From the NCBI RefSeq assembly GCF_014705655.1, contig NZ_JACXIY010000008.1, forward strand, positions 62,001-126,000: DNA of 64,000 bases. Direction: 5' to 3'. The position numbers and the translations under genes were made by a program. Below, piece by piece: positions 24,125 to 32,646 of the stretch. The stretch's first letter is position 1; every line of letters starts with the position of its first letter. The DNA is from Paenibacillus arenilitoris (GTDB taxonomy: Bacteria; Bacillota; Bacilli; Paenibacillales; Paenibacillaceae). The notes beneath the pieces are model-generated. The model was given only the letters and a program-made list of their open reading frames with translations. It was not told the origin of the DNA and searched no databases.

Positions 24125-24766
24125 ATGGCAACCGTCTTGTATATTACAGCTCATCCGCTAGACCAACAGAACTCTTACAGTCTATCCGTCGGAAAAGAAT
24201 TTATCGAGGCCTATCGGGAAGCTAACCCTAACGACGAAGTGCTGCATCTTGATCTCTATCGGCTAAACATTCCGCAAATTGATGCGGATGTATTAAGCGG
24301 ATGGGGGAAATTGCGTTCCGGTACCGGTTTTGAGCAGCTGAATGCGGAAGAAATAGAGAAAGTAAGCCGTCTGGGCGAACTGGTAGACCAATTCGTTGCG
24401 GCGGATAAATATGTATTCGTCAATCCGATGTGGAATTTCTCATTCCCGCCGGTTATGAAAGCATACATTGATTCGATATGCGTCGCGGGGAAAACCTTTA
24501 AATATGTTGCGGATAAAGGCCCTGTCGGGCTGCTTGGCGACAAAAAGGCCGTGCATATTCAAGCAAGCGGCAACTTTTACGCTCAAGGGGGTCCGTTTGC
24601 GGACTTTGAAATCGGTCATCGTCACTTGACGATGATTATGAAATTTTTGGGCATTCCTTCATTCGAAGGCATCTTTATAGAAGGTGCCGCAGCACAGCCG
24701 GATCAAGCGCCGGCCATTAAAGAAAAAGCCGTTCAACAAGCTCGCGAATTAGCGCGTAAGTTTTAA
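24125..24766 (+). CDS. azoR: FMN-dependent NADH-azoreductase
   Basis: 213 residues, flavodoxin-like fold of the AzoR family: '[20 protein letters not shown]' for FMN phosphate binding, '[17 protein letters not shown]' and '[17 protein letters not shown]'. These enzymes reduce azo dyes and quinones and help against electrophile stress. AAGGAG precedes the ATG. It is controlled by the divergent TetR through the palindromes upstream. Confidence 0.92.
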   Translation: MATVLYITAHPLDQQNSYSLSVGKEFIEAYREANPNDEVLHLDLYRLNIPQIDADVLSGWGKLRSGTGFEQLNAEEIEKVSRLGELVDQFVAADKYVFVNPMWNFSFPPVMKAYIDSICVAGKTFKYVADKGPVGLLGDKKAVHIQASGNFYAQGGPFADFEIGHRHLTMIMKFLGIPSFEGIFIEGAAAQPDQAPAIKEKAVQQARELARKF

Positions 24767-24810
24767 TAACAAGAGCCATGGCTGTTCTTTCTTATCTAGA
24801 AATAGAAGAG

Positions 24811-24834
24811 AAGCCCCTTCCAGGGGCTTTCTTT
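24811..24834 (+). terminator. weak terminator between azoR and the NAD(P)-binding gene
   Basis: AAGCCCCT-TCC-AGGGGCTT followed by TCTTTCT. Read-through into the next gene is possible because the T-run is broken. Confidence 0.55.
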
Positions 24835-24852
24835 CTGGGAGGTTCGACAACA

Positions 24853-25620
24853 ATGAAGATTGTCGTTATTGGCGGCAGCGGACTTATTGGAACAAAACTC
24901 GTGAACAAGCTTCGTCAGCATGGCCATGAGGTTGTGGCGGCATCGCCGTCGTCAGGCGTCAACACCATTACCGGCGAAGGGCTGGCCGAGGCGCTTAGCG
25001 GCGCTCAAATCGTCGTCGACGTAACGAACTCGCCGTCGTACGAGGACAAGGCGGTATTGGAGTTTTTCGAGACGTCCACTCGCAATCTCCTCGCCGCGGA
25101 AGCCGATGCCGGAGTAAACCATCACGTTGCCCTGTCGATCGTCGGCACCGATCGTCTTCTCGAGAGCGGTTATTTCCGCGCGAAGATGGCCCAAGAAAAC
25201 CTCGTCAAGTCTTCCGAAGTTCCCTATTCGATCGTCCGGGCGACGCAGTTCTTCGAATTCGTCGGGAGCATCGCTTTAGTGGCTACGGAAGGGGAAACCA
25301 TCCGTTTGCCTTCCGCGCTTACGCAGCCTATCGTATCGGATGACGTTGCAGCCGCGTTGGCCGATTTCGCGCTCGGGGAGCCGGTGAATGGCATTGTCGA
25401 CGTAGCCGGTCCGGACCAGATTCGTCTCGACGAACTCGTCCGGCAATTTTTGAGCGCAAATCAAGTCACAAGCCAGGTGGTCACGGACGAGAGCGCGCTC
25501 TACTTCGGATCCGTTAAGGTGAATGATCAATCTCTCGTTCCGATCGGCGATAGACCCGTTCGCATCGCTTCGAAACGTTTCCAGGATTGGCTCAGCCGCA
25601 CTGCGTCTCTGGGACAATGA
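24853..25620 (+). CDS. NAD(P)-binding, NmrA/SDR-like protein
   Basis: 255 residues. It begins with a Rossmann fold (MKIVVIGGSGLIGTKLVNKL) and later has ALSIVGTDRLLESGYFRAKM and 'VPYSIVRATQFFEF', typical of atypical SDRs of the NmrA or quinone-reductase type. It lies 86 bases after azoR on the same strand and probably belongs to the same TetR-controlled redox unit. The ATG at 24853 follows GGGAGG. Confidence 0.85.
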   Translation: MKIVVIGGSGLIGTKLVNKLRQHGHEVVAASPSSGVNTITGEGLAEALSGAQIVVDVTNSPSYEDKAVLEFFETSTRNLLAAEADAGVNHHVALSIVGTDRLLESGYFRAKMAQENLVKSSEVPYSIVRATQFFEFVGSIALVATEGETIRLPSALTQPIVSDDVAAALADFALGEPVNGIVDVAGPDQIRLDELVRQFLSANQVTSQVVTDESALYFGSVKVNDQSLVPIGDRPVRIASKRFQDWLSRTASLGQ

Positions 25621-25804
25621 TTTCGGTTTCCTGCTCGGATAGTTAATGGTTATGCCGTTATGATAAGGCACCTTTCTTTGTTTGCATGGCTGCTCGACGC
25701 TGCCGTGATCCCAAACGAGAAGGGTGTTTTTTCTGTTTAAACGGCGCATAAATCGCGTTTCGCATGGAACAATATACACGTTTCATAATAATCGGTTCGG
25801 ATGG

Positions 25805-26905
25805 ATGATCATGGATAAATTAGTCGGCAAAATTAGTTTTTTTCAAGTCTGCATGATTTTTATGCTTATGAATGGGCTTATGAGTCATGTCATCATCAAC
25901 CCGATGCTTCTCGATGCGGCCGGAAGAGACGCCTGGATCTCGGTTTTATTGGCGGGTTTGTTGTATCTTCCTTGGTGCGCTCTGCTTGTTTTGTTCATGA
26001 AGAGATCGGGTCAGCAGAAGCTGCAGCCTTGGTTAGCCGGCAAGACCAACCTCGTCGTATCGTGGATGATCGTCATTCCGATCTGCTTGCAATTGTATTT
26101 GATCGGATTGTTGACGATCCTGCACACCTCGATCTGGACAAATGTCAATTACTTGCCGGGTACGCCAAAATTCGCATTAGTCATCGTTTTATCTTTAGCC
26201 TGTTTCTTTTATGCCGCATCAGGCATACGGACGATTGCCATCAGTTCGGGCATCTTGCTTCCCGTTGTGGTTGCTCTTGGTTTTTTTGTATCCTTCTCGA
26301 ATACCCCGCAGAAGGATTTTACGCTTTTAAAGCCGATTATGGAGCATGGATGGCAGCCTGTGCTGCATGGCATGCTTTATGCCGGAGGCGGATTTGTTGA
26401 ACTGCTGATGATCATGGCCGTCCAACATCGTCTGAAGCCCGGCGTTCAGGTGTGGAAAATCGCCATTTTTGCCGTGCTTATGGTGTATATCGCAGTCGGC
26501 CCCGTTATTGGAGCCGTGACCGAATTCGGGCCTATAGAAGCGGCCAAGCAGTCCGAATCTCCGTATGAACAATGGCGCCTCGTCAAATTAGGCAGCGATA
26601 TCGAACATGTCGATTTTTTATCCGTATTCCAGTGGGAGTCCGGCGCGATTATTCGCGGCGCCTTTGCGCAATTTTTACTTGGGGAACTGCTGCCTTTTGC
26701 AAATGCGAGACAACGCTTCCGGTTCAACCTTTTCGTTACAATCAGCTATATCGCCATATCCATGCTCCCCTTTGAGAAATATACGCTTTATTTATGGGTG
26801 TATCGCTTTTATTTGCCTATATCCTTTGCTGCGGCTTTGTCCGTATCGATCGTTTGCCTATCGATCTCGTTATTTTCCAAGAAGTTCAAGGAGGAAGCCG
26901 CATGA
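25805..26905 (+). CDS. spore germination receptor B subunit (GerAB-type permease)
   Basis: 366 residues with about ten membrane helices, of the endospore germination permease family related to amino-acid transporters (first helix FFQVCMIFMLMNGLMSHVII). The B subunit forms the germinant-binding channel in the spore inner membrane. It ends in an ATGA overlap with the A subunit. The start ATG at 25805 has only a weak GGATGG site, and another ATG is six bases later. Confidence 0.9.
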   Translation: MIMDKLVGKISFFQVCMIFMLMNGLMSHVIINPMLLDAAGRDAWISVLLAGLLYLPWCALLVLFMKRSGQQKLQPWLAGKTNLVVSWMIVIPICLQLYLIGLLTILHTSIWTNVNYLPGTPKFALVIVLSLACFFYAASGIRTIAISSGILLPVVVALGFFVSFSNTPQKDFTLLKPIMEHGWQPVLHGMLYAGGGFVELLMIMAVQHRLKPGVQVWKIAIFAVLMVYIAVGPVIGAVTEFGPIEAAKQSESPYEQWRLVKLGSDIEHVDFLSVFQWESGAIIRGAFAQFLLGELLPFANARQRFRFNLFVTISYIAISMLPFEKYTLYLWVYRFYLPISFAAALSVSIVCLSISLFSKKFKEEAA

Positions 26906-28389
26906 TGGAGACGACTCGGCCGGCAGAAGGCTGGAACAAGCAGAAAATCAAGGCGCTGTTTCTCCATTCAGCGGACGTTGAAATACAGGAATATCGATTT
27001 GGAGAAAGCGCCGATGAAGTTATTCTTGTCTATAGCGGAGGGTTGTGCGATTCCTCGCAGATCGCGAAAGTTATTCTTCCCGGGCTTGAAAGCATGTACC
27101 GGCATCAAAGGGGAGGCGGCTTGCAATCGGATTCGATTACCGTTCCGTTGCCATTAATAGCGGTTGAAGCCGATACCTCGCCCGAACGACTATCCGAATC
27201 GGTCTTTCAAGGCGATCTTCTTCTGCTATTCTCGCAGACGAACCTTTTATTGAAAATGGACATCGCCCGCCGTCCGGACCGTACGCCAGAGGAATCGAGC
27301 ACGGAAATTTCCATCAACGGTCCAAAAGACGGATTCGTGGAAGATATCGTCGTTAACGCGGCCTTGGTTCGAAAACGTATTCGCAGCCAATCCCTCTGTT
27401 ATGAAACGTTTACGCTCGGGAGAAGAACAAGAACGAAGGTAGGCTTGTTCTATGTTGGCGATATTATTTCTCCCGACGTGCTGAACGAGGTTCGAACAAG
27501 ACTGAATAAGATCGATGTCGACGGACTTCAAAGCATCAATCAACTCGAGCAGAACATTGCCGATAAGCCGTACACCCTGATGCCTTTATTCGATTATACC
27601 GGCCGTCCGGACAAGGCGGTCACCAGCTTGCTGAACGGAAGATTCGTCATTATCGTGGACGGCAATCCAATGGTTCTGATCGGGCCGGGGACCTTTTTGC
27701 TTTTGCTGAAATCGCCTGAAGATATCTATTTCGGGTTTCAATATATTTCGTTTGCCCGTTTGATTCGCACACTCAGTTTTCTCATATCCGTCTTATTGCC
27801 GGGCATTTGGGTAGCGCTCACTTCGTTTCACCCGGATCAGATTCCGTTTCGACTGATGGCAACCATTGCCACGGCGCGCTTCGGCCTGCCGTTCTCCGGT
27901 CAAATCGAAATGTTGATTTTACTGTTGCTGCTGGAGATTTTTAGAGAAGCGGGCCTTCGCCTCCCAAGTGCCTTCGGCCAGACATTGACCGTCGTAGGCG
28001 GGTTGATTATCGGGGATGCGGCCATCAGGGCCGGGTTCGTTTCCCCAAGCGTCATCATTGTCGGGGCCATTGTATCCGTGACGGGCGCAACTTTGGTCAG
28101 CCAAAATTTAAGCGGAGCCGTCAGCATACTTCGATTTGCGTTTTTTTTCATTGCTTCCGCATTGGGGATGTTCGGGTTAATTATTAGTTTTGTGCTGTTT
28201 ATCGGATATCTGTGCAAGCTAAGCTCCTTTGGCGTTCCTTACATGTCCCCGCTGTCGCCGCCGGTGTTCAAAGAGATGGCAGGATCCATTTTTCGGCTTC
28301 CTTGGAGACAATACAGAAGAAGACCTGCCGACCTGAACACCTTAGATTCCGATAAGCAAGGGGAAGAGCCGCATGAAAGCAATCCTTAA
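26902..28389 (+). CDS. spore germination receptor A subunit (GerAA family)
   Basis: 495 residues: a large soluble N-terminal region (about 1-290, including 'GFVEDIVVNAALVRKRIRS') and a C-terminal membrane region with PSAFGQTLTVVGGLIIGDAA, diagnostic of the GerA family. The ATG at 26902 has AAGGAGG seven bases upstream, inside the end of the B gene. It overlaps the C gene by 17 bases, so the three subunits are translationally linked. Gene order is B-A-C instead of the canonical A-B-C. Confidence 0.93.
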   Translation: MMETTRPAEGWNKQKIKALFLHSADVEIQEYRFGESADEVILVYSGGLCDSSQIAKVILPGLESMYRHQRGGGLQSDSITVPLPLIAVEADTSPERLSESVFQGDLLLLFSQTNLLLKMDIARRPDRTPEESSTEISINGPKDGFVEDIVVNAALVRKRIRSQSLCYETFTLGRRTRTKVGLFYVGDIISPDVLNEVRTRLNKIDVDGLQSINQLEQNIADKPYTLMPLFDYTGRPDKAVTSLLNGRFVIIVDGNPMVLIGPGTFLLLLKSPEDIYFGFQYISFARLIRTLSFLISVLLPGIWVALTSFHPDQIPFRLMATIATARFGLPFSGQIEMLILLLLLEIFREAGLRLPSAFGQTLTVVGGLIIGDAAIRAGFVSPSVIIVGAIVSVTGATLVSQNLSGAVSILRFAFFFIASALGMFGLIISFVLFIGYLCKLSSFGVPYMSPLSPPVFKEMAGSIFRLPWRQYRRRPADLNTLDSDKQGEEPHESNP

Positions 28390-29530
28390 ATTGGCTATCG
28401 TTCTGGCCGTGCTATTAGCGGCGTCAGGCTGCTGGGATTCCAAAACCATTCAAAATTTGGCTTATGTTACGGCTCTTGGGCTTGATTATAAGGATGGGCG
28501 TTTTATGGCGTACGTACAGGTCCTTAATTTTTTGAACGTGGCGAGGAGCGATAAATTCGAGATCGGCAAAAACGTGCCGGCATGGATTGGCAAGGGAGAG
28601 GGGAAGACGGCTAATGAAGCTTTATCTTCGCTCTACGCGACATCGCAAATCAAATTATACTGGGGGCATATCAAAGCGATCGTCTGCTCGGAAGCGCTAT
28701 TGAAAAACAAAAAAGCGCTCAGACAAGCCTATGATGCGATAAATCGCTACCATGAAGTCCGATACAATATTTTGCTGTTCGGTACGAAAGAAGACTTCTC
28801 CGAAATTTTGTCGCAAAAATCGCTGCTTTATTTGTCTCCGCTGGATACGATCATGGATACGCCCGAGGAAACCTATGAGCAGAGATCCTCGATTGAGCCT
28901 CAATACGGCTACAAGAACATTGCGGAATTAAACGAAAAGGGAAGAACGATCATCCTTCCGACGATCTCCATCACGAAACAAGCATGGCAGGAAGATAAAA
29001 AGGAGAAAGCCATGTTTCAAATAGACGGCGCGTTCGCCATGCACGAACATCGATTGACGGGGTGGTTTTCCGAAGACGATCTCAAAGGCGTGAGATGGTT
29101 TAATAAAAGATCGAGACGCGTCTTCGTTAATATTCCCGATAACGAAAATCCGGCGGGTGCGTTAGTATTATCTAAACCCCGCCATCGGATACAGCCGTTG
29201 ATCGAACAAGATAAAGTCCGATTTAATGTATCCATAAAGGTTCGTGCAGCCGTTGAAGAGATGACAGAAAACGTTTCCATCAAGGAGATGGAAGAACAAG
29301 CCGCGCAAGCGGTTCGGGCCGAAATCGAATCGTCGTATCGGAAAGGTCTTGCCACCCAGACGGACCTGCTCAATTTGTTCGGAGAAATTTATAGGAACGA
29401 TCCTGAGGCTTGGCATCGCTTAAACGAAGGAAACCGTTTGGTGTTGAAAGAGGATACTTTAAATAAGATCGAGGTCAAAGTCAAAATCAACCAAACCGGA
29501 AAATATAAAGGGAGAACGCTTCCCGAGTAG
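28373..29530 (+). CDS. spore germination receptor C subunit, lipoprotein (Ger(x)C family)
   Basis: 385 residues. A lipoprotein signal is clear: KAILKLAIVLAVLLAASGC with the lipobox Cys at residue 20. The mature part follows the GerAC pattern (WDSKTIQNLAYVTALGLDY; 'YWGHIKAIVCSEALLKN'). It should be anchored on the outer face of the spore inner membrane as part of the receptor. Last gene of the operon. Confidence 0.93.
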   Translation: MKAILKLAIVLAVLLAASGCWDSKTIQNLAYVTALGLDYKDGRFMAYVQVLNFLNVARSDKFEIGKNVPAWIGKGEGKTANEALSSLYATSQIKLYWGHIKAIVCSEALLKNKKALRQAYDAINRYHEVRYNILLFGTKEDFSEILSQKSLLYLSPLDTIMDTPEETYEQRSSIEPQYGYKNIAELNEKGRTIILPTISITKQAWQEDKKEKAMFQIDGAFAMHEHRLTGWFSEDDLKGVRWFNKRSRRVFVNIPDNENPAGALVLSKPRHRIQPLIEQDKVRFNVSIKVRAAVEEMTENVSIKEMEEQAAQAVRAEIESSYRKGLATQTDLLNLFGEIYRNDPEAWHRLNEGNRLVLKEDTLNKIEVKVKINQTGKYKGRTLPE

Positions 29531-29572
29531 CGGGTCCGTACGACGGGAAGCAGCATCCTTTCGATCCGCGAA

Positions 29573-30187
29573 TCAATCCCGGGATGCTTCTCCCTTCAGT
29601 CCGAAGGTCTGCAAGGCGCCGAAGGAAGCGGTGCGGGTGATCAGCAAGGCCATCTCGCGGGGAGAAAGCTGCATGCCGCTTTCCAGCCAGTGCTGAATGA
29701 CGCCCAAATTCGCGGATGCCAAATAAGCAATAATGAACTCGCGCGGTACTGGTAAATATTCGGACTGAAGCAAGGACAGCTTATCGAAAAGATGTTTTTG
29801 CATAATCCGTTTCAATTGGACGGGATAAGCCGGATCGCCTTTGGGTCCCAGGAGAACTTTGAAAAATTCGGCGTGCTGTGTATAAAAATCGAACAATTTC
29901 AGGAACACCGGATGAGGCTCGTTGCGCGCGGCATATTTCATGATTTGAATAGGGTCGATGTTTTTGACGATTTCCAGGATGTCCCCCAGCATATCCTCTT
30001 TGCTCTGTTCCAGCAGATCGTATTTATCGCGGTAGTGCAAATAAAAGGTTCCCCGGTTCAAGCCCGCTTTCTGCATCAAATCCCGGATCGTCGTGCCTTC
30101 GAAGCCTTTTTCGTTAATGAGGTCGATTAAGGCATTTCTGAGCATCTGCTTCGTTCGAATAATTCTAGGATCTGTCTTATCTCGCAT
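29573..30187 (-). CDS. TetR/AcrR family regulator
   Basis: 204 residues with an N-terminal TetR DNA-binding domain (LIDLINEKGFEGTTIRDLMQKAG, GTFYLHYRDKYDLL) and a C-terminal domain of the TetR_C-type often annotated in YxaF/DhaS-like regulators. It is divergent from the fatty-acid-hydroxylase-type gene, which has an 8+5+8 palindrome between its promoter and ribosome-binding site. That gene is the likely target. Confidence 0.88.
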   Translation of the reverse strand: MRDKTDPRIIRTKQMLRNALIDLINEKGFEGTTIRDLMQKAGLNRGTFYLHYRDKYDLLEQSKEDMLGDILEIVKNIDPIQIMKYAARNEPHPVFLKLFDFYTQHAEFFKVLLGPKGDPAYPVQLKRIMQKHLFDKLSLLQSEYLPVPREFIIAYLASANLGVIQHWLESGMQLSPREMALLITRTASFGALQTFGLKGEASRD

Positions 30188-30279
30188 GTTCTTCCGCCTC
30201 TCGGGAAACTTTTTATTGAACTAATGAACATCCCGCATGCAGCTTGTCGGGTAAGCGACTTTCGCGGGTATGTTGATCA

Positions 30280-30343
30280 TTGAAGTTAACCTCCGTCTCA
30301 TTATAATAAGCAGTGTGGCCACTAATCAACACGAAGTTGATTA
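30280..30343 (+). promoter_or_regulatory. promoter and TetR-type operator of the hydroxylase gene
   Basis: TTGAAG (30280-30285) and TATAAT (30302-30307) are 16 bases apart. Downstream, TAATCAAC-ACGAA-GTTGATTA (30323-30343) is a perfect palindrome with eight-base arms, placed to block transcription from this promoter. The divergent TetR gene is the probable source of the repressor. Confidence 0.72.
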
Positions 30344-30361
30344 AATAGGAGGAGATCGCCT

Positions 30362-30988
30362 ATGAGATCGGAAACGCCCTTTATGCACTATGCAAAAGAG
30401 TTTATGGGTCAGCGTCTCATTCTGTTTCTATTCTCTGTCTGTTTCATTAGCGGCTGCGGGGTCGTTGCGACTTTCGGCAGCATTCGGACGGCGGCGGCAA
30501 TGTGCGTAGGCACCGTTATTTTTGTCTTAGTCGAATACACGGTTCACCGATACATTCTTCATGAATTTCCGCAGATTGTTCCCTTTGCCTATAAGGGGCA
30601 TGTTGCACATCATCGATTTCCGAATGACTCGAAATATTTGTTCGGACCGGTATCTTTCGATTTACTTGCCTATTTGGTCATCTTCGGAGCGTCGTTTATC
30701 GTGACGGGGTATGATTGGCATCTGGCTTTTGCCGTCGTGTTCGGGGCATCGGGCTTTCAAATCTATTATCAATGGAATCACTATGTTTCCCATCGCCCGA
30801 TCAAGCCTTTGACCCCTTTGGGCAAATGGCTGAAGAAAAGACATCTGCTGCATCATCACTTGGATGAGCATGCGTTGTACGGCGTAACCAACCCTGTGCT
30901 CGATATCGTCATGGGAACCAACCGGCCCAAAGCGATCCAATCGCGGCCGTCGGCTTCCCCTAACGAAAAAAGGATTCCCTTATCGTAA
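30362..30988 (+). CDS. sterol desaturase/fatty acid hydroxylase family membrane protein
   Basis: 208 residues. It has the di-iron His-box pattern of the family: HRYILH, HVAHH, HYVSH and HLLHHH, between about four membrane helices. Such enzymes hydroxylate or desaturate lipids or carotenoids. AGGAGGAG lies before the ATG at 30362. Probably repressed by the divergent TetR. Confidence 0.9.
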   Translation: MRSETPFMHYAKEFMGQRLILFLFSVCFISGCGVVATFGSIRTAAAMCVGTVIFVLVEYTVHRYILHEFPQIVPFAYKGHVAHHRFPNDSKYLFGPVSFDLLAYLVIFGASFIVTGYDWHLAFAVVFGASGFQIYYQWNHYVSHRPIKPLTPLGKWLKKRHLLHHHLDEHALYGVTNPVLDIVMGTNRPKAIQSRPSASPNEKRIPLS

Positions 30989-31101
30989 AACGGACGTTTC
31001 TTAAGTCCGGTTGCCATGAAGTCACATACCTACCTTTTGTTTTTTGGGAAAGAGCAATAATCGCTTGTTTATACAAAACTAACTTGATGGAGATGTTGAC
31101 A

Positions 31102-31299
31102 ATGAATGAAATGACAGGAAAATGGCTGGGCTGGATCGGCATCATATTGGCGATTATCGGGTTTTTCTACGCACCCGTATGGATGGGCGGCAGCGCCGTT
31201 ATCCTCGGACTCATTTGTCTTGCTACCCCTAAAAAGGGATTGGCGTGGTGGACGATCATTCTTGGCGTGATTGCGTGTATTATTCCTTTCTTTAGATAA
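31102..31299 (+). CDS. small two-helix membrane protein, copy 1
   Basis: 65 residues, two hydrophobic helices (WLGWIGIILAIIGFFYAPVW with VILGLICLA, and LAWWTIILGVIACIIPFF) joined by the basic TPKKG turn. The layout resembles the C-terminal part of DUF4190-type proteins. The ATG at 31102 follows GGAG at nine bases; earlier in-frame starts (31084-31096) have no site. Identical at protein level to the next copy. Confidence 0.7.
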   Translation: MNEMTGKWLGWIGIILAIIGFFYAPVWMGGSAVILGLICLATPKKGLAWWTIILGVIACIIPFFR

Positions 31300-31410
31300 A
31301 TAAATAAATCAGGTACGGAGAGGTCCGATTCCAAAGGTAGGTATGCGATATTTTGGGAAAGAGCAATAATCGCTTGTTTATACAAAACTAACTTGATGGA
31401 GATGTTGACA

Positions 31411-31608
31411 ATGAATGAAATGACAGGAAAATGGCTGGGCTGGATCGGCATCATATTGGCGATTATCGGGTTTTTCTACGCACCCGTATGGATGGGCGGC
31501 AGCGCCGTTATCCTCGGACTCATTTGTCTTGCTACCCCTAAAAAGGGATTGGCGTGGTGGACGATCATTCTTGGCGTGATTGCGTGTATTATTCCTTTCT
31601 TTAGATAA
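31411..31608 (+). CDS. small two-helix membrane protein, copy 2
   Basis: Exact protein duplicate of the 65-residue gene 309 bases upstream, with the same ribosome-binding site and leader. Both copies appear intact, so the duplication raises gene dosage without any divergence yet. Confidence 0.7.
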   Translation: MNEMTGKWLGWIGIILAIIGFFYAPVWMGGSAVILGLICLATPKKGLAWWTIILGVIACIIPFFR

Positions 31609-31703
31609 ATAAATCAGGTACGGAGAGGTCCGATTCCAAAGGTAGGTATGCGACATCATGGTAACCCTTGCGATGCAAGGGTTCCTTTGATTTTAGAAAG
31701 AGG

Positions 31704-31746
31704 AAATCCCCTGCGAGCGCCCGAGGGCGGCTTACAGGGGATTTTT
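31704..31746 (+). terminator. terminator after the duplicated genes
   Basis: AAATCCCCTG (31704-31713) pairs with CAGGGGATTT (31735-31744) and ends in five T. It overlaps the last codons of the convergent esterase fragment. Confidence 0.75.
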
Positions 31747-32202
31747 CATGGCGAACCGGATGCCTTGGCTGACGAGGACGGGCAGAACGGAGATGTGGCT
31801 TTCATCGCGAAACTCCTTGAATTCGACGGACAATCGGCTGCTCCCGAGCGCCGACAGGCGCGATGCCATCGCTTCGGTCCGGAAGCCGTCGAAGCTGCCG
31901 GCCGCATTCTCCAGCTCCCCGATCGTCATTTGCAGCCTGACCGGCCGATCGCCCGTCAGCTGGGCTTCGAAGGCGCGCTCCATCGCGAGCAGGCTGCGTT
32001 CGTTCCAATAGATCGACGGGCTTCCGGCAATATAGGTTTGGAAAGCGCAAGGCTTCGTGAAGAGGGCGGTCAATACAAACAAGCCGCCGAGGGAGTGGCC
32101 GAATATCGTCTGCCTGTTCGTATCGACGGGATAATGCCGCTCGATCTCCGGCTTCAGCTCGTTCTCCTTTGCGCTTCCGGTTCGTACGGCTCGCTCGCTC
32201 AT
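31732..32202 (-). pseudogene. 5'-truncated alpha/beta-hydrolase esterase (IroE/Fes-like)
   Basis: 156 residues that match only the C-terminal 55-60 percent of this esterase family, from 'ELKPEIERHYPVDTNRQ' through the nucleophile elbow FGHSLGG to the catalytic His region (DESHISVLPVL). The first strands of the fold are absent. The ATG at 32200-32202 overlaps the stop of the ArsR gene as ATGA, so a product could still be made, but its core would be incomplete. A deletion joining the esterase to the regulator gene is the likely cause. Confidence 0.7.
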
Positions 32203-32531
32203 TCGTTTCCGGGCAGCGTCTCTCCCGACGACTCGTAGGAAGCGAGGACGGATGTCAGAAGCCCCGGGAACCGCTCCTCGAGATCGTCCTTCCGGATCGT
32301 GAGGAAGCGCTGGGTACCCTGCGTCCGCACGCGGATAACGCCGGCCTCGCGCAACGTGCGCACATGGTGCGTGACGGTCGACTTCACGATGGGCAGGTCG
32401 ATGTCGCCGCAGGTTCGCTCTCCCGCTTTGTCAAGCTCGGACAATATATATAATCGGACGGGATCGCTAATGGCATATAGAACGGAGGACAATCGGATGT
32501 CCGCCTTATCCGGATGATGCAATATTTTCAT
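32199..32531 (-). CDS. ArsR family transcriptional regulator
   Basis: 110 residues, winged helix (ISDPVRLYILSELDKAGERTCGDIDLP, then 'KSTVTHHVRTLREAGVIRVR'). There is no clear metal-binding CxC, though one Cys (TCGD) is in the DNA-recognition region, so it may sense something other than arsenic. It is divergent from an MFS exporter 116 bases away and probably controls it. Confidence 0.88.
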   Translation of the reverse strand: MKILHHPDKADIRLSSVLYAISDPVRLYILSELDKAGERTCGDIDLPIVKSTVTHHVRTLREAGVIRVRTQGTQRFLTIRKDDLEERFPGLLTSVLASYESSGETLPGNE

Positions 32532-32566
32532 GGATGAGTCTCCTTTCGCGCTGCGAAAATCCGTAA

Positions 32567-32595
32567 TTGCATTTTACCACAAAGGATGCTATATT
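32567..32595 (+). promoter_or_regulatory. promoter of the MFS exporter gene
   Basis: TTGCAT (32567-32572), 17 bases, TATATT (32590-32595) in the region shared with the divergent ArsR gene. A second TATAAT-like box lies at about 32609. Confidence 0.5.
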
Positions 32596-32646
32596 TCTAT
32601 TGTTTGATTATAATGAAACTTTAAAATAAAGAAATGGGGAGATTCC

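Larger units (their letters stand above)
31042..31653 (+). repeat. tandem duplication of a 309-bp gene unit
   Basis: Copy one runs 31042-31350 and copy two 31351 to about 31653. They are identical by eye except for a missing AAAT after the second stop codon. CATACCTACCTTT at 31025-31037 is the inverted match of AAAGGTAGGTATG at 31333-31345 and 31638-31650, so each unit ends in a sequence inverted relative to the left flank. Near-perfect identity means a very recent duplication. Confidence 0.95.
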
